From positions 3,100,001-3,164,000 of the forward strand of contig NZ_CP014782.1 of the NCBI RefSeq assembly GCF_002005305.1: a DNA stretch of 64,000 nt. Direction: 5' to 3'. The stretch is from Shewanella psychrophila. Lineage in GTDB: Bacteria; Pseudomonadota; Gammaproteobacteria; Enterobacterales; Shewanellaceae. Shown here piece after piece: positions 16,350 to 24,455 of this stretch (position 1 is its first letter; every line of letters starts with the position of its first letter). The notes under the pieces were generated by a model that was given only the letters and a program-made list of their open reading frames with translations, made no database searches and was not told where the DNA came from. The position numbers and the translations under genes were made by a program.

Positions 16350-17987
16350 TCAAAGCCCATCAGCTTCCAGTTTCAAAACAGGAAAAGAAATATCCACCGT
16401 TAACCCTTTACCTACACCACTGGTGAGCTTGATATGACCATTAAGCTTTTGAGTGACAATATTGTGAATAATACTCAACCCTAGCCCACTACCTCCTTCA
16501 TCTCTTTTAGTCGTGAAAAAGGGCTCCATCACCTTTGGCAGAACCTCATCAGCAATACCAATACCATTATCACGATATTGTATGCTGACTTCATTATTTT
16601 TAGCCGATATAAGCAGTGTAATCGTGCCATTCTTTTGCTCTGCAAAGCCGTGGATAATAGAGTTGGCTATTAAGTTAGTTATCACTTGAGATAAGAAGCC
16701 TGGATAAATAAAGCAAGTGCGATCTTCAATGCAGTCAAAATCAACCGTCACTTGTGCTCTTTTGGTTTTAGGCAACATGCTATGAATAACTTCTTTGAAG
16801 TATTCAGATAGCAATACCTCTCGTGCTTGTTCACTCATTTGATCGACCGATACTTGTTTAAAACTGCGAATAAGATCTGCCGCTGAAGATAAATTTCGAG
16901 TTAAAATAGTCATTGAACTACGACTCGATTCTAAAAACTCCTCAAAGTCCTCCTCATTTAACTCCCCAGAAGCAAACTTCTTGGCTAATATTTCAATTTC
17001 ACCTTGCAAAAAGCTGGTTGCGGTAACGCCAATACCTATGGGTGTATTCACATCATGAGCGATGCTGGCCACCATCCTGCCCAATGAGTTAACTTTTTCT
17101 GTTTCAAATAGTTGTTGCTGTTTTTCAAGTTCTTGACGTTCTAATAGTGCAGTTTTAAACAATTGAAATGCCATGTACATTTGATGTGTTTCTAACGTGG
17201 CAGAATATTGAGGTATTTCTGTCTCGTAATCGCCCTTACCAAGGGCAATCATGCCTTGTGAGATATTACCGACTTGCTTGGTTATTTTCCCCGTTAAGAA
17301 ATAAAAAAGTATGATCAGTAATATACACGCAATGAGCATGCATGAAATTATCCATAAACTTAAAGTATTTGCTAGAGCCAGTTGAGACGAAATATCTATA
17401 CTCACCTCTAATACGCCACGTACATCACCTAACTTCCAGTCTGCTTTAGGTGTTAGTGGATGGTTATTATGACAATCTACACACGTTTGCACCTGCATTT
17501 GATCGGAAATCGCGACTCTTAATATCGTATGATCATTTTCATTATTTACGACACTAATTATTTTACTCGGATTATCCTTGAGCTCTAACCAAGCTTTTTG
17601 TTGAAAAGAGTCAAGTACAATATGTTGACGATTAGGAAAAGGGTAAGCGCTGAATAGGTTCAATTTACTTCCATTTTCGTCAAACAACTGGCTTAAATCG
17701 TGAATCATAGTCGCCGGCAGAGGAATTTTATCAGTCTCACCTAAGTGTTTAATCGCTGGTGTTAACACGCCAAAATCTTGCACTTTCTTAACAACATTTT
17801 TGGTATAGTAAGCGCGTAATGATTTCAGTTGTTTTAAGGAGTTAAGTGCTGTGTGTAATGCATGTTGCTCTGCATTTCTTTCAACCAGTATTGGAATAGA
17901 ATAACTAAGTACCGCTAACATAATCGCCATAATAAGCGACAGTGGGAATATTATCTGAAATCGTAAATTATTCTGAAAAAATGACAT
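16350..17987 (-). CDS. Sensor histidine kinase with periplasmic heme-type CXXCH motif
   Basis: A membrane-bound histidine kinase of about 545 residues. A first transmembrane helix (FPLSLIMAIMLAVLSYSI) and a second (LWIISCMLIACILLIILFYF) bracket a periplasmic domain of about 180 residues. That domain contains CVDCH, a c-type heme attachment motif, as in Tll0287-like (DUF3365) sensors. A HAMP-like region and coiled coil follow, then the H-box (ASIAHDVNTPIG) and an HATPase domain with N, G1 and G2 boxes (NSIIHGF, DNGIGI, GSGLGLSI). No response regulator is adjacent. An alternative start at 18017 adds ten residues; neither has a strong ribosome site. Confidence 0.85.
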   Translation of the reverse strand: MSFFQNNLRFQIIFPLSLIMAIMLAVLSYSIPILVERNAEQHALHTALNSLKQLKSLRAYYTKNVVKKVQDFGVLTPAIKHLGETDKIPLPATMIHDLSQLFDENGSKLNLFSAYPFPNRQHIVLDSFQQKAWLELKDNPSKIISVVNNENDHTILRVAISDQMQVQTCVDCHNNHPLTPKADWKLGDVRGVLEVSIDISSQLALANTLSLWIISCMLIACILLIILFYFLTGKITKQVGNISQGMIALGKGDYETEIPQYSATLETHQMYMAFQLFKTALLERQELEKQQQLFETEKVNSLGRMVASIAHDVNTPIGIGVTATSFLQGEIEILAKKFASGELNEEDFEEFLESSRSSMTILTRNLSSAADLIRSFKQVSVDQMSEQAREVLLSEYFKEVIHSMLPKTKRAQVTVDFDCIEDRTCFIYPGFLSQVITNLIANSIIHGFAEQKNGTITLLISAKNNEVSIQYRDNGIGIADEVLPKVMEPFFTTKRDEGGSGLGLSIIHNIVTQKLNGHIKLTSGVGKGLTVDISFPVLKLEADGL

Positions 17988-18367
17988 AGCTATCCATGTT
18001 TTTCTGAGCTTGACCATTGCTTAGTCCATCACTGAAATATAGCCATAGTTTACTTAGAAAGAAACTTAACAAGTGTTTGGCTCCGCCATTTCAACCTATA
18101 CAGTGAGTAATATGACCCTATTCGGCAATGTGAATTGAAACCCATTTAAATGTTAGAGCCAGCCAACTATCTCCAGACTATCCAGTAAAGCAATATCAAG
18201 GCTAAGAGCACATGGGCTCAGTCTCTCCCCCCCAAGGATACCCATTGATACTTTTGTCGCAATCAACGCCAGATGCTATACCCTATTTAACGCATTGTAA
18301 TAATTAGTAAAAGATGTTGAGCGACCTTACTTTGACTGTGATAATGATATTTTTTCAGGTGTTACAA
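17988..18367. other. Intergenic between divergent genes
   Basis: About 380 bases between the histidine kinase and the outer-membrane protein gene. It includes a C-rich run near 18227-18234. No recognisable element beyond the expected promoters. Confidence 0.35.
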
Positions 18368-19054
18368 ATGTATTTCAATAATAAAAGTGGGCTTCCCGTA
18401 ACCCTCATTTTCCTCTGCCTCTCTAGTGCTGTAAATGCACAAACCATTCGCCACATTGCAGACCCTCTCAATTTAACCACAACCTTAGGGGCTGGTTTCG
18501 ACGCCGATGTACTAAAAGTCGCTGGGCGCTATGGGTGGAACAATCAAAAAATTGAACTAAACACAAACTTTGGCGGAGATAAATGGAACTTGTCTTATCT
18601 CTATTCTCCTCAAAGCCCGTTAAGTAACTGGAATCTGAGCGCTTCAATTAAACATGGGAAAACGGATACAGAAATCGGCCGCTTTAACCACTACCAATAT
18701 CAAGTTGGCATTATTAGCGAATTTAATGGTTGGATGGATACAGCCTTATTTACTGAGTTCGGGGCAAACTACCTGAATGTAAAAGATTACTCGAGTAGTG
18801 ACAGTATTACAGCAACTGCCAGTGCAACGATTCTCAAACCATGGAGTGATAGGTGGTACAACACATTGGTTGTACAGGGCAACGCGGCTATCGATGGCAG
18901 TGAACGATATGAAGTTTATACCTGGCTGTCACTTGGATATCGTGTAACCGAACGTTGGTCATGGGAAATCAGATATCGTTATGAGTCTAGTCATTTTGAT
19001 AATGTTAATGAAGAAGAGACTAAGTGGGGCTTAGCTATGCAGTCTCAATTTTAG
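18368..19054 (+). CDS. Putative outer-membrane beta-barrel protein
   Basis: A 228-residue exported protein. The start MYFNNKSGLPVTLIFL gives a signal peptide ending near AVNAQ. Mature sequence alternates polar and aromatic residues in strand-length stretches (GRYGWNNQKIELNTNF, WNLSYLYSP, WEIRYRYESSHF). It ends in AMQSQF, a C-terminal Phe typical of outer-membrane barrels. CAGGTG precedes this ATG; the longer frame from 18314 would bury the signal peptide. No named family is recognised. The ligand or role is unknown, and no operon partner is present. Confidence 0.72.
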   Translation: MYFNNKSGLPVTLIFLCLSSAVNAQTIRHIADPLNLTTTLGAGFDADVLKVAGRYGWNNQKIELNTNFGGDKWNLSYLYSPQSPLSNWNLSASIKHGKTDTEIGRFNHYQYQVGIISEFNGWMDTALFTEFGANYLNVKDYSSSDSITATASATILKPWSDRWYNTLVVQGNAAIDGSERYEVYTWLSLGYRVTERWSWEIRYRYESSHFDNVNEEETKWGLAMQSQF

Positions 19055-19098
19055 TTAGATTTAATAACGGTGCACATACTGAACTCGATGTTTAGACA

Positions 19099-19121
19099 GT
19101 GGATCTTTAGCTCAGATCCAC
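19099..19121. terminator. Stem-loop between convergent genes
   Basis: GTGGATCT pairs with AGATCCAC across a seven-base loop. It lies between the stop of the outer-membrane protein gene (19054) and the stop of the convergent lipoprotein gene (19137). T-runs are weak, so termination strength is uncertain. Confidence 0.55.
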
Positions 19122-19136
19122 TTGCACTGTAAAAAA

Positions 19137-19466
19137 TCAATCTAGTTTAATAGGAGCCGTTTTTAATGACTCATCTAAATCGTCATTTATCTCTATATAG
19201 TTTTTACCTTTCATATCATAAATTGATTTTTTGTCTGTAAGGATATTCTCTCCAGTCCAAAACTCAATAGGATTAAATAGACCATAATCAGCAACAGTAG
19301 TGACAGCATATACTGGAGCCATCAGTATTGTTAGGCCGCCTCTGGCATAACGATTATCGACAGCATCCATATTAAATTTCATTGTTGCGTTACTTACAGC
19401 CATTTGACCTGCACAACCCGATAATAACACTGACAGCATAACTGCAGATAGCACTTTGATTTTCAT
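19137..19466 (-). CDS. DUF3332-like lipoprotein
   Basis: A 109-residue predicted lipoprotein. MKIKVLSAVMLSVLLSGC is a clean signal peptide with lipobox LSGC. The mature part contains APVYAVTTVADYGLFNPIEFWTGEN, whose VEFWTG-like core resembles what I recall of DUF3332 proteins in Vibrio and Shewanella. Function unknown. GGAAG lies seven bases before the ATG at 19466; a TTG two codons upstream is less likely. The gene is convergent with the outer-membrane protein gene. Confidence 0.72.
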   Translation of the reverse strand: MKIKVLSAVMLSVLLSGCAGQMAVSNATMKFNMDAVDNRYARGGLTILMAPVYAVTTVADYGLFNPIEFWTGENILTDKKSIYDMKGKNYIEINDDLDESLKTAPIKLD

Positions 19467-19714
19467 TGACAACTTCCAGACTTAAAAATAAAGCCAGTAA
19501 GCTTAATAGGTTGTAGCCTATTATCAATACTTATTTATTTTCTTACTTTCATAATTTGAATTCAATCACAATAAAGCTATTTTACAGTTATCTCCACTCC
19601 CTAACTTCATTAACAACAAGTGAGAATAAAAAACAAAGGCACTGCTTATAATAAATAATACTGAGTTTCAATATAAAAAACCACACTCTAGCTACATACA
19701 AATTAGCATGGATA

Positions 19715-19752
19715 AATATGGTTTCATTAATAATAATTAATGAAACCATATT
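19715..19752. repeat. Perfect 17-bp inverted repeat
   Basis: AATATGGTTTCATTAAT is followed after four bases (AATA) by its exact reverse complement. The stem is AT-rich and lacks a T-run. It may be a second terminator for the MORN gene or a protein-binding dyad. Confidence 0.75.
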
Positions 19753-19803
19753 ATATTACAGAATTTAAGTATCTTAGACTCTTGAGAATGTTTTAGCAGC
19801 TAA

Positions 19804-19833
19804 ATAGGCTAGCAATAAACAACAGCTAGCCTA
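19804..19833 (-). terminator. Probable terminator of the MORN-repeat gene
   Basis: ATAGGCTAGC pairs with GCTAGCCTAT around a ten-base loop, 19-48 bases past the stop codon at 19852. On the minus strand it is followed only by TTTAGC, so the U-tract is short. Confidence 0.55.
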
Positions 19834-19851
19834 TAACACCATATTCGACAG

Positions 19852-20445
19852 TTAAACGTGTTCAGGCCAATACTGGCTTGAGACTTCATTTCCTTTCTCG
19901 AAAGTAATTTCAGCAGCTTTTTCGCCATTAGGGTACCAAGCCGTCACCGTCCCATCATTTAACTTACCCAGGGTGTAGTTTGACACCTGGTACTTTTGTC
20001 CATTGCGATACCACAAGGTTTTCGTCCCATTTTTCTTGCCATCTTTATAGGTTATCTCAGAAGATTTTTGGCCATTTTCAAACCAATGTGTTTCTACTCC
20101 ATCTTCTTGGCCTTTAGTGAATTGAGATTCAACGGCTTTTTGACCATTTTCATACCAGCCAATCTCCTTGCCATCTTTTTGCCCATCACTATATTGAACT
20201 TCACTGATCTTTTGATCATTCGGGTACCACCTTGTTGCAGTGCCATTCTGTTTACCGTCTTTGAAGCTGACTTCAATGTCTTTTTGACCATTGTTATACT
20301 TATTCACAAAAGTGCCAGTAAAGGGCTTGTCATGGTTTACCTGATACGCCACCCCACCTCTTGATTGTAAGTAGTCCACCGTGGCCGCTTGAGATGCCCC
20401 AGCAAAAGTCATTAGAAGTAATGCAAAAGGAATTGTTTTTTTCAT
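19852..20445 (-). CDS. Exported MORN-variant repeat protein (YwqK-like)
   Basis: A 197-residue protein with a signal peptide (ending ASQAATV) and about six repeats of 22-24 residues. The pattern is WYxNGQKxxExxFKDGKxxG, the MORN_2 variant found in proteins annotated as YwqK-family antitoxins. The annotation name is historical; the exported repeat suggests an envelope or extracellular role. Repeat units differ in wording (RWYPNDQK, GWYENGQK, HWFENGQK, LWYRNGQK), so the array is old. A single-gene unit with hairpins downstream. Confidence 0.83.
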   Translation of the reverse strand: MKKTIPFALLLMTFAGASQAATVDYLQSRGGVAYQVNHDKPFTGTFVNKYNNGQKDIEVSFKDGKQNGTATRWYPNDQKISEVQYSDGQKDGKEIGWYENGQKAVESQFTKGQEDGVETHWFENGQKSSEITYKDGKKNGTKTLWYRNGQKYQVSNYTLGKLNDGTVTAWYPNGEKAAEITFEKGNEVSSQYWPEHV

Positions 20446-21029
20446 GATGATATTTCCATTTAATGGTGATCAATTCAATGTTGACTTCACTATGCTTGAG
20501 CTTAGCGAGTTGGCTCTGTGAAGTATCTGTGTGACAAAAAAATCATCGGGAAAGTTCACCTCCTAAACTCCTTTTAATAATCTGGCAATGTTTACCTGCA
20601 CATAAAAACAAGGAGACACAGGTCAGCCAAACCATCTCATTCGTTCAACATAAACATGGCCCCTTCAGCTCTTGACCATTGCCCCGAGCGCTTTAATTCA
20701 AAGCAGACAAGTTCACCTAAGCTTCATAAGGTCTTGATTTATGGAGAAGCAGGACAAAGGTTCATCATCATAGAAACCAAACAAGCCCCACACTATACAA
20801 GTCCACGCGACCAATGTTTATAAAAATTAAACGCATGTTAAATACATTTAAATATTTTTACTTACCAATTTAGACAAATATAGCCTCATGTCATGGACAT
20901 TTATTTAAATCTAGTACAGGCAAACAGGTTAAATATCCTGGGGAATTCCCGAAATAAATTAGCACAAAGGTAAATACTATCTTTGTGTATTGATTTTTAT
21001 ATCTGAAAATATATTGGAAACATAAAATC
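20446..21029. other. Upstream region of the MBL/MNIO operon
   Basis: 584 bases between divergent genes. A perfect 10-base palindrome GGGAATTCCC lies at 20941-20950 and a 7-bp dyad CACAAAG/CTTTGTG at 20963-20987, both within 90 bases of the operon start. No ORF or RNA gene was recognised in the rest. Confidence 0.5.
20941..20987. promoter_or_regulatory. Candidate operator region of the RiPP operon
   Basis: Two symmetrical sites sit side by side: the palindrome GGGAATTCCC, and CACAAAG paired with CTTTGTG across 11 bases. They end 42 bases before the first ATG of the operon. Either could bind a metal or stress regulator; I do not recognise a known consensus. The second dyad could also form a leader hairpin. 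Confidence 0.4.
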
Positions 21030-21971
21030 ATGTTTAAAAAAACTATGTTAGCTACAAGCTTATTTATCGTTAGCTCATTAGCCCATGCAATTTCAACAGA
21101 ACCTCTGGATAAAGATTTTACCTTACAGTTATTAGGTTCTGGCGGCCCAATTTCTGATGATGCCAGAGCTTCCTCAGGTGAGGTGATTTGGTGGAAAGGT
21201 AAATCACGGATCCTTATCGATGCTGGAGGAGGTGTATACCTGAGATTTGGTCAGTCAGGCTCCAGAATGGAAGAGTTGAATTTCTTAGGTATGACTCACT
21301 TTCACACCGATCATGTTACAGATTTACCAGCCTTACTAAAAGGCGGGATATTTTTTGACCGAAGTTCGACATTAGCCATATCAGGCCCAACTGGAGGTGG
21401 AGGATTCCCAAGTTTAACTGAGTATATGGATGCATTATTTAACTCGGATAAAGGGGCTTACGCTTACCTTAATGGCATCTATGATGGCAGCCATGGTCTA
21501 TTCCCTGTCTCTTTAAATGATGTCGACATCCATAAAAAACAACCTACCAAGGTATATGACGCAGATGGCTTAACCATTTACGCCAAGAGTATTCCCCACG
21601 GAGATGTACCTTGCTTATCTTATCGGATTGAATCCGCCAAAGGCACAATCGTTATTTCAGCCGATCAAAATGGCAGTGATGAATCATTTATCGAATTTGC
21701 TAAAGATGCCGATATTCTGGTAATGCCGAGCGCTATTGATGAAGGTGCTGACAGCGGCTCTGCTTATTTACACGCTAAACCTTCAACCGTTGGACAAATT
21801 GCCGCAAAAACCCATGCGAAAATGTTGGTTCTTAATCACTTTATGGGTAAGAGCCTGGGCATGAAAGATGAATCTATCGAAATAATCAAGCAATACTATC
21901 ACGGACCAGTCTATGCGGGTCGCGACCTTGCTAGTTATCCCGTTAACGCTAATAAAGGATCTGACAAATGA
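21030..21971 (+). CDS. Exported metallo-beta-lactamase-fold hydrolase
   Basis: A 313-residue protein with a signal peptide (cleavage near AHA at residue 20), so it acts in the periplasm or outside. It has the MBL-fold zinc motif THFHTDH at residues 89-95. Further motif positions follow: a later Asp in VISADQNGSD, and NHF near the C-terminus, which probably supplies the last His ligand. The layout (GSGGP at the start, IPHGDVPCLSYRI in the middle) is closest to RNase Z/phosphodiesterase-like MBL proteins. It is the first gene of the MNIO operon, and its stop overlaps the next start (ATGA). Its substrate is unknown; maturation, removal or protection of the modified peptide are all possible. Confidence 0.85.
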   Translation: MFKKTMLATSLFIVSSLAHAISTEPLDKDFTLQLLGSGGPISDDARASSGEVIWWKGKSRILIDAGGGVYLRFGQSGSRMEELNFLGMTHFHTDHVTDLPALLKGGIFFDRSSTLAISGPTGGGGFPSLTEYMDALFNSDKGAYAYLNGIYDGSHGLFPVSLNDVDIHKKQPTKVYDADGLTIYAKSIPHGDVPCLSYRIESAKGTIVISADQNGSDESFIEFAKDADILVMPSAIDEGADSGSAYLHAKPSTVGQIAAKTHAKMLVLNHFMGKSLGMKDESIEIIKQYYHGPVYAGRDLASYPVNANKGSDK

Positions 21972-22309
21972 AAAACAAATTAATTCTCTCAATCGCCATG
22001 ACCTCCTTAGTTGGTCTTAATATTAGTCTGGTGCAAGCTGCTGTATCTCAACCCCAGCTTCAGTCTCAGTCTAGTCTGCCGCAGACTAAACCAGAGAAAA
22101 CCACTGGTAATAATGGTGCCTGTGCCGCTGGTAAATGCGGAGGAACAAAGCAATTTGGCAAAAAAGATTTAGTCAATGATCCCCAGGGACGATTGGTTTA
22201 CGCTCGGGATGGTCAATGTGGCTCTTCAGGGGAAGGCATTACCAACAAGAAAACACAGACTCAAATAGCTCAACCAGGAAAATGCGCAGGTGGCTTATGT
22301 GGTCAATAA
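21968..22309 (+). CDS. Cys-rich exported RiPP precursor (HvfA/bufferin-like)
   Basis: A 113-residue peptide with a signal sequence ending near VQA (residue 24), a Gln/Ser-rich spacer, and five cysteines (52, 57, 84, 106, 111). They lie in Gly-rich motifs AGKCG, DGQCG, PGKCA and GLCG. These are degenerate forms of the EGKCG repeat known in HvfA-type copper-binding peptides, whose cysteines are converted to oxazolone/thioamide or related groups by MNIO enzymes. The start overlaps the MBL gene stop, and the 3' end overlaps the maturase start. Assignment as precursor rests on size, Cys motifs and neighbours. The modification itself is inferred. Confidence 0.8.
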   Translation: MKNKLILSIAMTSLVGLNISLVQAAVSQPQLQSQSSLPQTKPEKTTGNNGACAAGKCGGTKQFGKKDLVNDPQGRLVYARDGQCGSSGEGITNKKTQTQIAQPGKCAGGLCGQ

Positions 22310-23157
22310 CAGCTGCAAATAAAGGGATTGGTCTGCGTAACGAACATATCCTATCGCTATGTAACCAAGCTAAAATTCCACAACTAGATTTCCTGGAACT
22401 CGCACCGGAAAACTGGATGAATATGGGAGGGCTGAAACGTGAAAGTCTCGACTGTATTGCCGAACGGTATCCTCTTATTGCTCATGGACTCAGCCTGTCA
22501 ATCGGTGATGCCCAACCTCTGAATATTGATTTCATCAAAAAAGTCGGTGACTTCTTAGATTACTACGATATTGATATTTACAGTGAGCATTTGAGTTTTT
22601 CTCGAGATAGAACCGGTTACCTCTATGAGTTGCTACCCATCCCCCGCCACCGGGCCAATATTGACTACTTAGCGGATCGTATTAAACGGGTTCAGGATAT
22701 TATTAAGCGTCCATTGGTATTGGAAAATATATCTTACTATTACCAATATGCTGATGAGATGGCAGAAGCAGAGTTTATATCAGAACTCGTTGATAAGAGT
22801 GACTGCGAGCTACTACTGGATATAAACAATGTCTATGTTAATAGTAAAAACCATCATTATAACGCCTTAGACTTTATTACTTCGCTGCCTAGTAAGGCTA
22901 TTCGCTATTACCATATTGCTGGACATTTAGAACAAGATGACGGCTTTCTTCTGGATACTCATGGCAAGGCTGTAAATCATGAAGTTACCACATTAGCTCA
23001 ACAGGTCATTAAATATCATGGTCTACGGCCTTTACTGTTAGAGCGAGATCACCATGTTCCAGAGCTAGCAAGGCTTTGTACTGAACTGGAGCTATTACAT
23101 GATTCGATAGCAGGAGAGAAGCAAGTCGAGGAGGACTGGTATGCACAATCCGCCTGA
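22282..23157 (+). CDS. MNIO-family (DUF692) RiPP maturase, HvfB/BufB-like
   Basis: A TIM-barrel-type multinuclear non-heme iron oxidase of about 291 residues. Metal-site segments of DUF692 are visible: AHGLSLSIG, YSEHLSFS, LLDINNVYVNSKNHHYN, YYHIAGH, DTHGKAV and LLLERDHHVP, giving the expected His, Glu, Asp and Asn ligands. Family members oxidise cysteines of a partner peptide. The frame is open from 22216; I take ATG 22282 (AGGA just upstream), with 22297 as an alternative. Both lie inside the end of the precursor gene, implying coupled translation. The next gene starts before this one stops. Confidence 0.88.
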   Translation: MRRWLMWSITAANKGIGLRNEHILSLCNQAKIPQLDFLELAPENWMNMGGLKRESLDCIAERYPLIAHGLSLSIGDAQPLNIDFIKKVGDFLDYYDIDIYSEHLSFSRDRTGYLYELLPIPRHRANIDYLADRIKRVQDIIKRPLVLENISYYYQYADEMAEAEFISELVDKSDCELLLDINNVYVNSKNHHYNALDFITSLPSKAIRYYHIAGHLEQDDGFLLDTHGKAVNHEVTTLAQQVIKYHGLRPLLLERDHHVPELARLCTELELLHDSIAGEKQVEEDWYAQSA

Positions 23158-23878
23158 GAAGCTATGCAAAGATACGCAACGACTGACTCAAGCTATTCGT
23201 CACCAAAGTATGACGACTAATAAGGCAGATGTTACCCTTTACCGAGAATTTATTATTGACAACATAAGTGATGTTATCAGCAATACGTTCCCATTATTTA
23301 GCTTTTCATTAGGAGTAAAAAATAAAGAGAAGCTAGCCTTAGACTTTTTATATAATCATCCTTCAATAGAGCCTGAATTTCATAATATAGCTACAGAGTT
23401 TGTTCGCTTTATGCAAGGTTATAATGCAATAAGCCACATACTATTATCTCTAGTTGAGTTTGAGTGGGTTATATTCAACACGGAAATAAACCCATTATCA
23501 ATAAAACATTCAGAGATAATACCTGAGTTAAACGATTTTAATGAGCAGGAAGTTTATATCTATCTGAATCAAACTCTTCAGTGTATTGAAGTTCCATTTT
23601 CAATAGACCAGGCAATGGTAGGGTTTTGCAACCTTAAACCTGAGCGATTGTCATATGGGATTTTTAGAAATATAAGACATCAGGTTTTATGGCAAGAGCT
23701 AACTCTTATTGATAGATTTTTAATCGGTTATCTAAATCAAGTCATGCCTGTTAGCTATTCTGCACTTAAAGAATATATAGATAAAAACCTAAAGCATTTC
23801 GATTTAAACATGTGGTTAATTCAGTCCCACAAAACAAACTTAATTAACATGTCACACAAAGAGGAATTCCATGATTAA
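23141..23878 (+). CDS. DUF2063-like maturase partner (HvfC/BufC-like)
   Basis: A 245-residue soluble protein directly after, and overlapping by 17 bases, the MNIO gene. The N-terminal part (YREFIIDNISDVISNTFPLFSFSLG) is the typical DUF2063 start, seen in partner proteins that bind the precursor and present it to the MNIO enzyme. The C-terminal half is diverged. AGGAGG lies upstream of the start, inside the end of the maturase gene. It overlaps the DoxX-like gene by eight bases. No catalytic residues are expected in this family. Confidence 0.82.
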   Translation: MHNPPEKLCKDTQRLTQAIRHQSMTTNKADVTLYREFIIDNISDVISNTFPLFSFSLGVKNKEKLALDFLYNHPSIEPEFHNIATEFVRFMQGYNAISHILLSLVEFEWVIFNTEINPLSIKHSEIIPELNDFNEQEVYIYLNQTLQCIEVPFSIDQAMVGFCNLKPERLSYGIFRNIRHQVLWQELTLIDRFLIGYLNQVMPVSYSALKEYIDKNLKHFDLNMWLIQSHKTNLINMSHKEEFHD

Positions 23879-24455
23879 ATTATTATTTTCTCGAATCAAT
23901 TTATTACTCAACAGATGTAAGAAATTTGATTTTATTGCTTTGCTTGCCATTCGCCTATATTTAATTCCGGTAATATATACAGGAGCCCACTCTAAAGTTG
24001 TAGGTTTTTCTGGCACTGTAACCTCGTTTGGAGAGGGTGGTTTGAATTTACCTTTTCCGACATTAATGGCCTTTATGGCAACAGGGACTGAAATTATAGG
24101 ACTCATTTGTATTGCACTGGGGCTGTTCACACGAATCATGTCGGTTCCAATGATATTTATGATGAGTGCAGCCAGTGCTTTAGTTCATTGGTCTAATGGA
24201 TGGCTGGTTGTTGCAGGTAAAGGAGCTGAATCCAGTATGCGGTTAAGTTCTTTTATGACTTGGTTAGGCGAGAACTTCCCGGGACGTTATAACTACCTTA
24301 CTGAGCTGGCCGATCCTGTGATGTTAAATAACGGAATGGAATTTCCAATAACTTATTTTGTTATGTTTATGGTTCTATTCTTCTACGGTGGGGGACGTTA
24401 TGTCAGTGCCGATTACTGGCTGAATAAACGTTTCAAGCTAATCAATAATGGATAA
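23871..24455 (+). CDS. DoxX-like membrane protein (HvfX/BufD-like)
   Basis: A 194-residue inner-membrane protein with four or five hydrophobic segments and the DoxX-family look (LLAIRLYLIPVIYTGAHSK, then MAFMATGTEIIGLICIALG and FTRIMSVPMIFMM). DoxX-like proteins are the usual last member of copper-binding MNIO-peptide operons, where NCBI-type names call them Cu-binding maturation proteins. The start overlaps the DUF2063-like gene, making five genes with no gaps. A strong hairpin about 95 bases downstream ends the operon before cydA. Confidence 0.85.
   Translation: MIKLLFSRINLLLNRCKKFDFIALLAIRLYLIPVIYTGAHSKVVGFSGTVTSFGEGGLNLPFPTLMAFMATGTEIIGLICIALGLFTRIMSVPMIFMMSAASALVHWSNGWLVVAGKGAESSMRLSSFMTWLGENFPGRYNYLTELADPVMLNNGMEFPITYFVMFMVLFFYGGGRYVSADYWLNKRFKLINNG

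Larger units (their letters stand above)
19467..19851. other. Intergenic with two hairpins
   Basis: This 385-base AT-rich spacer carries a perfect 17-bp inverted repeat (19715-19752) and a 10-bp hairpin (19804-19833). It also holds the promoter of the lipoprotein gene. No protein gene is seen. Confidence 0.6.
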
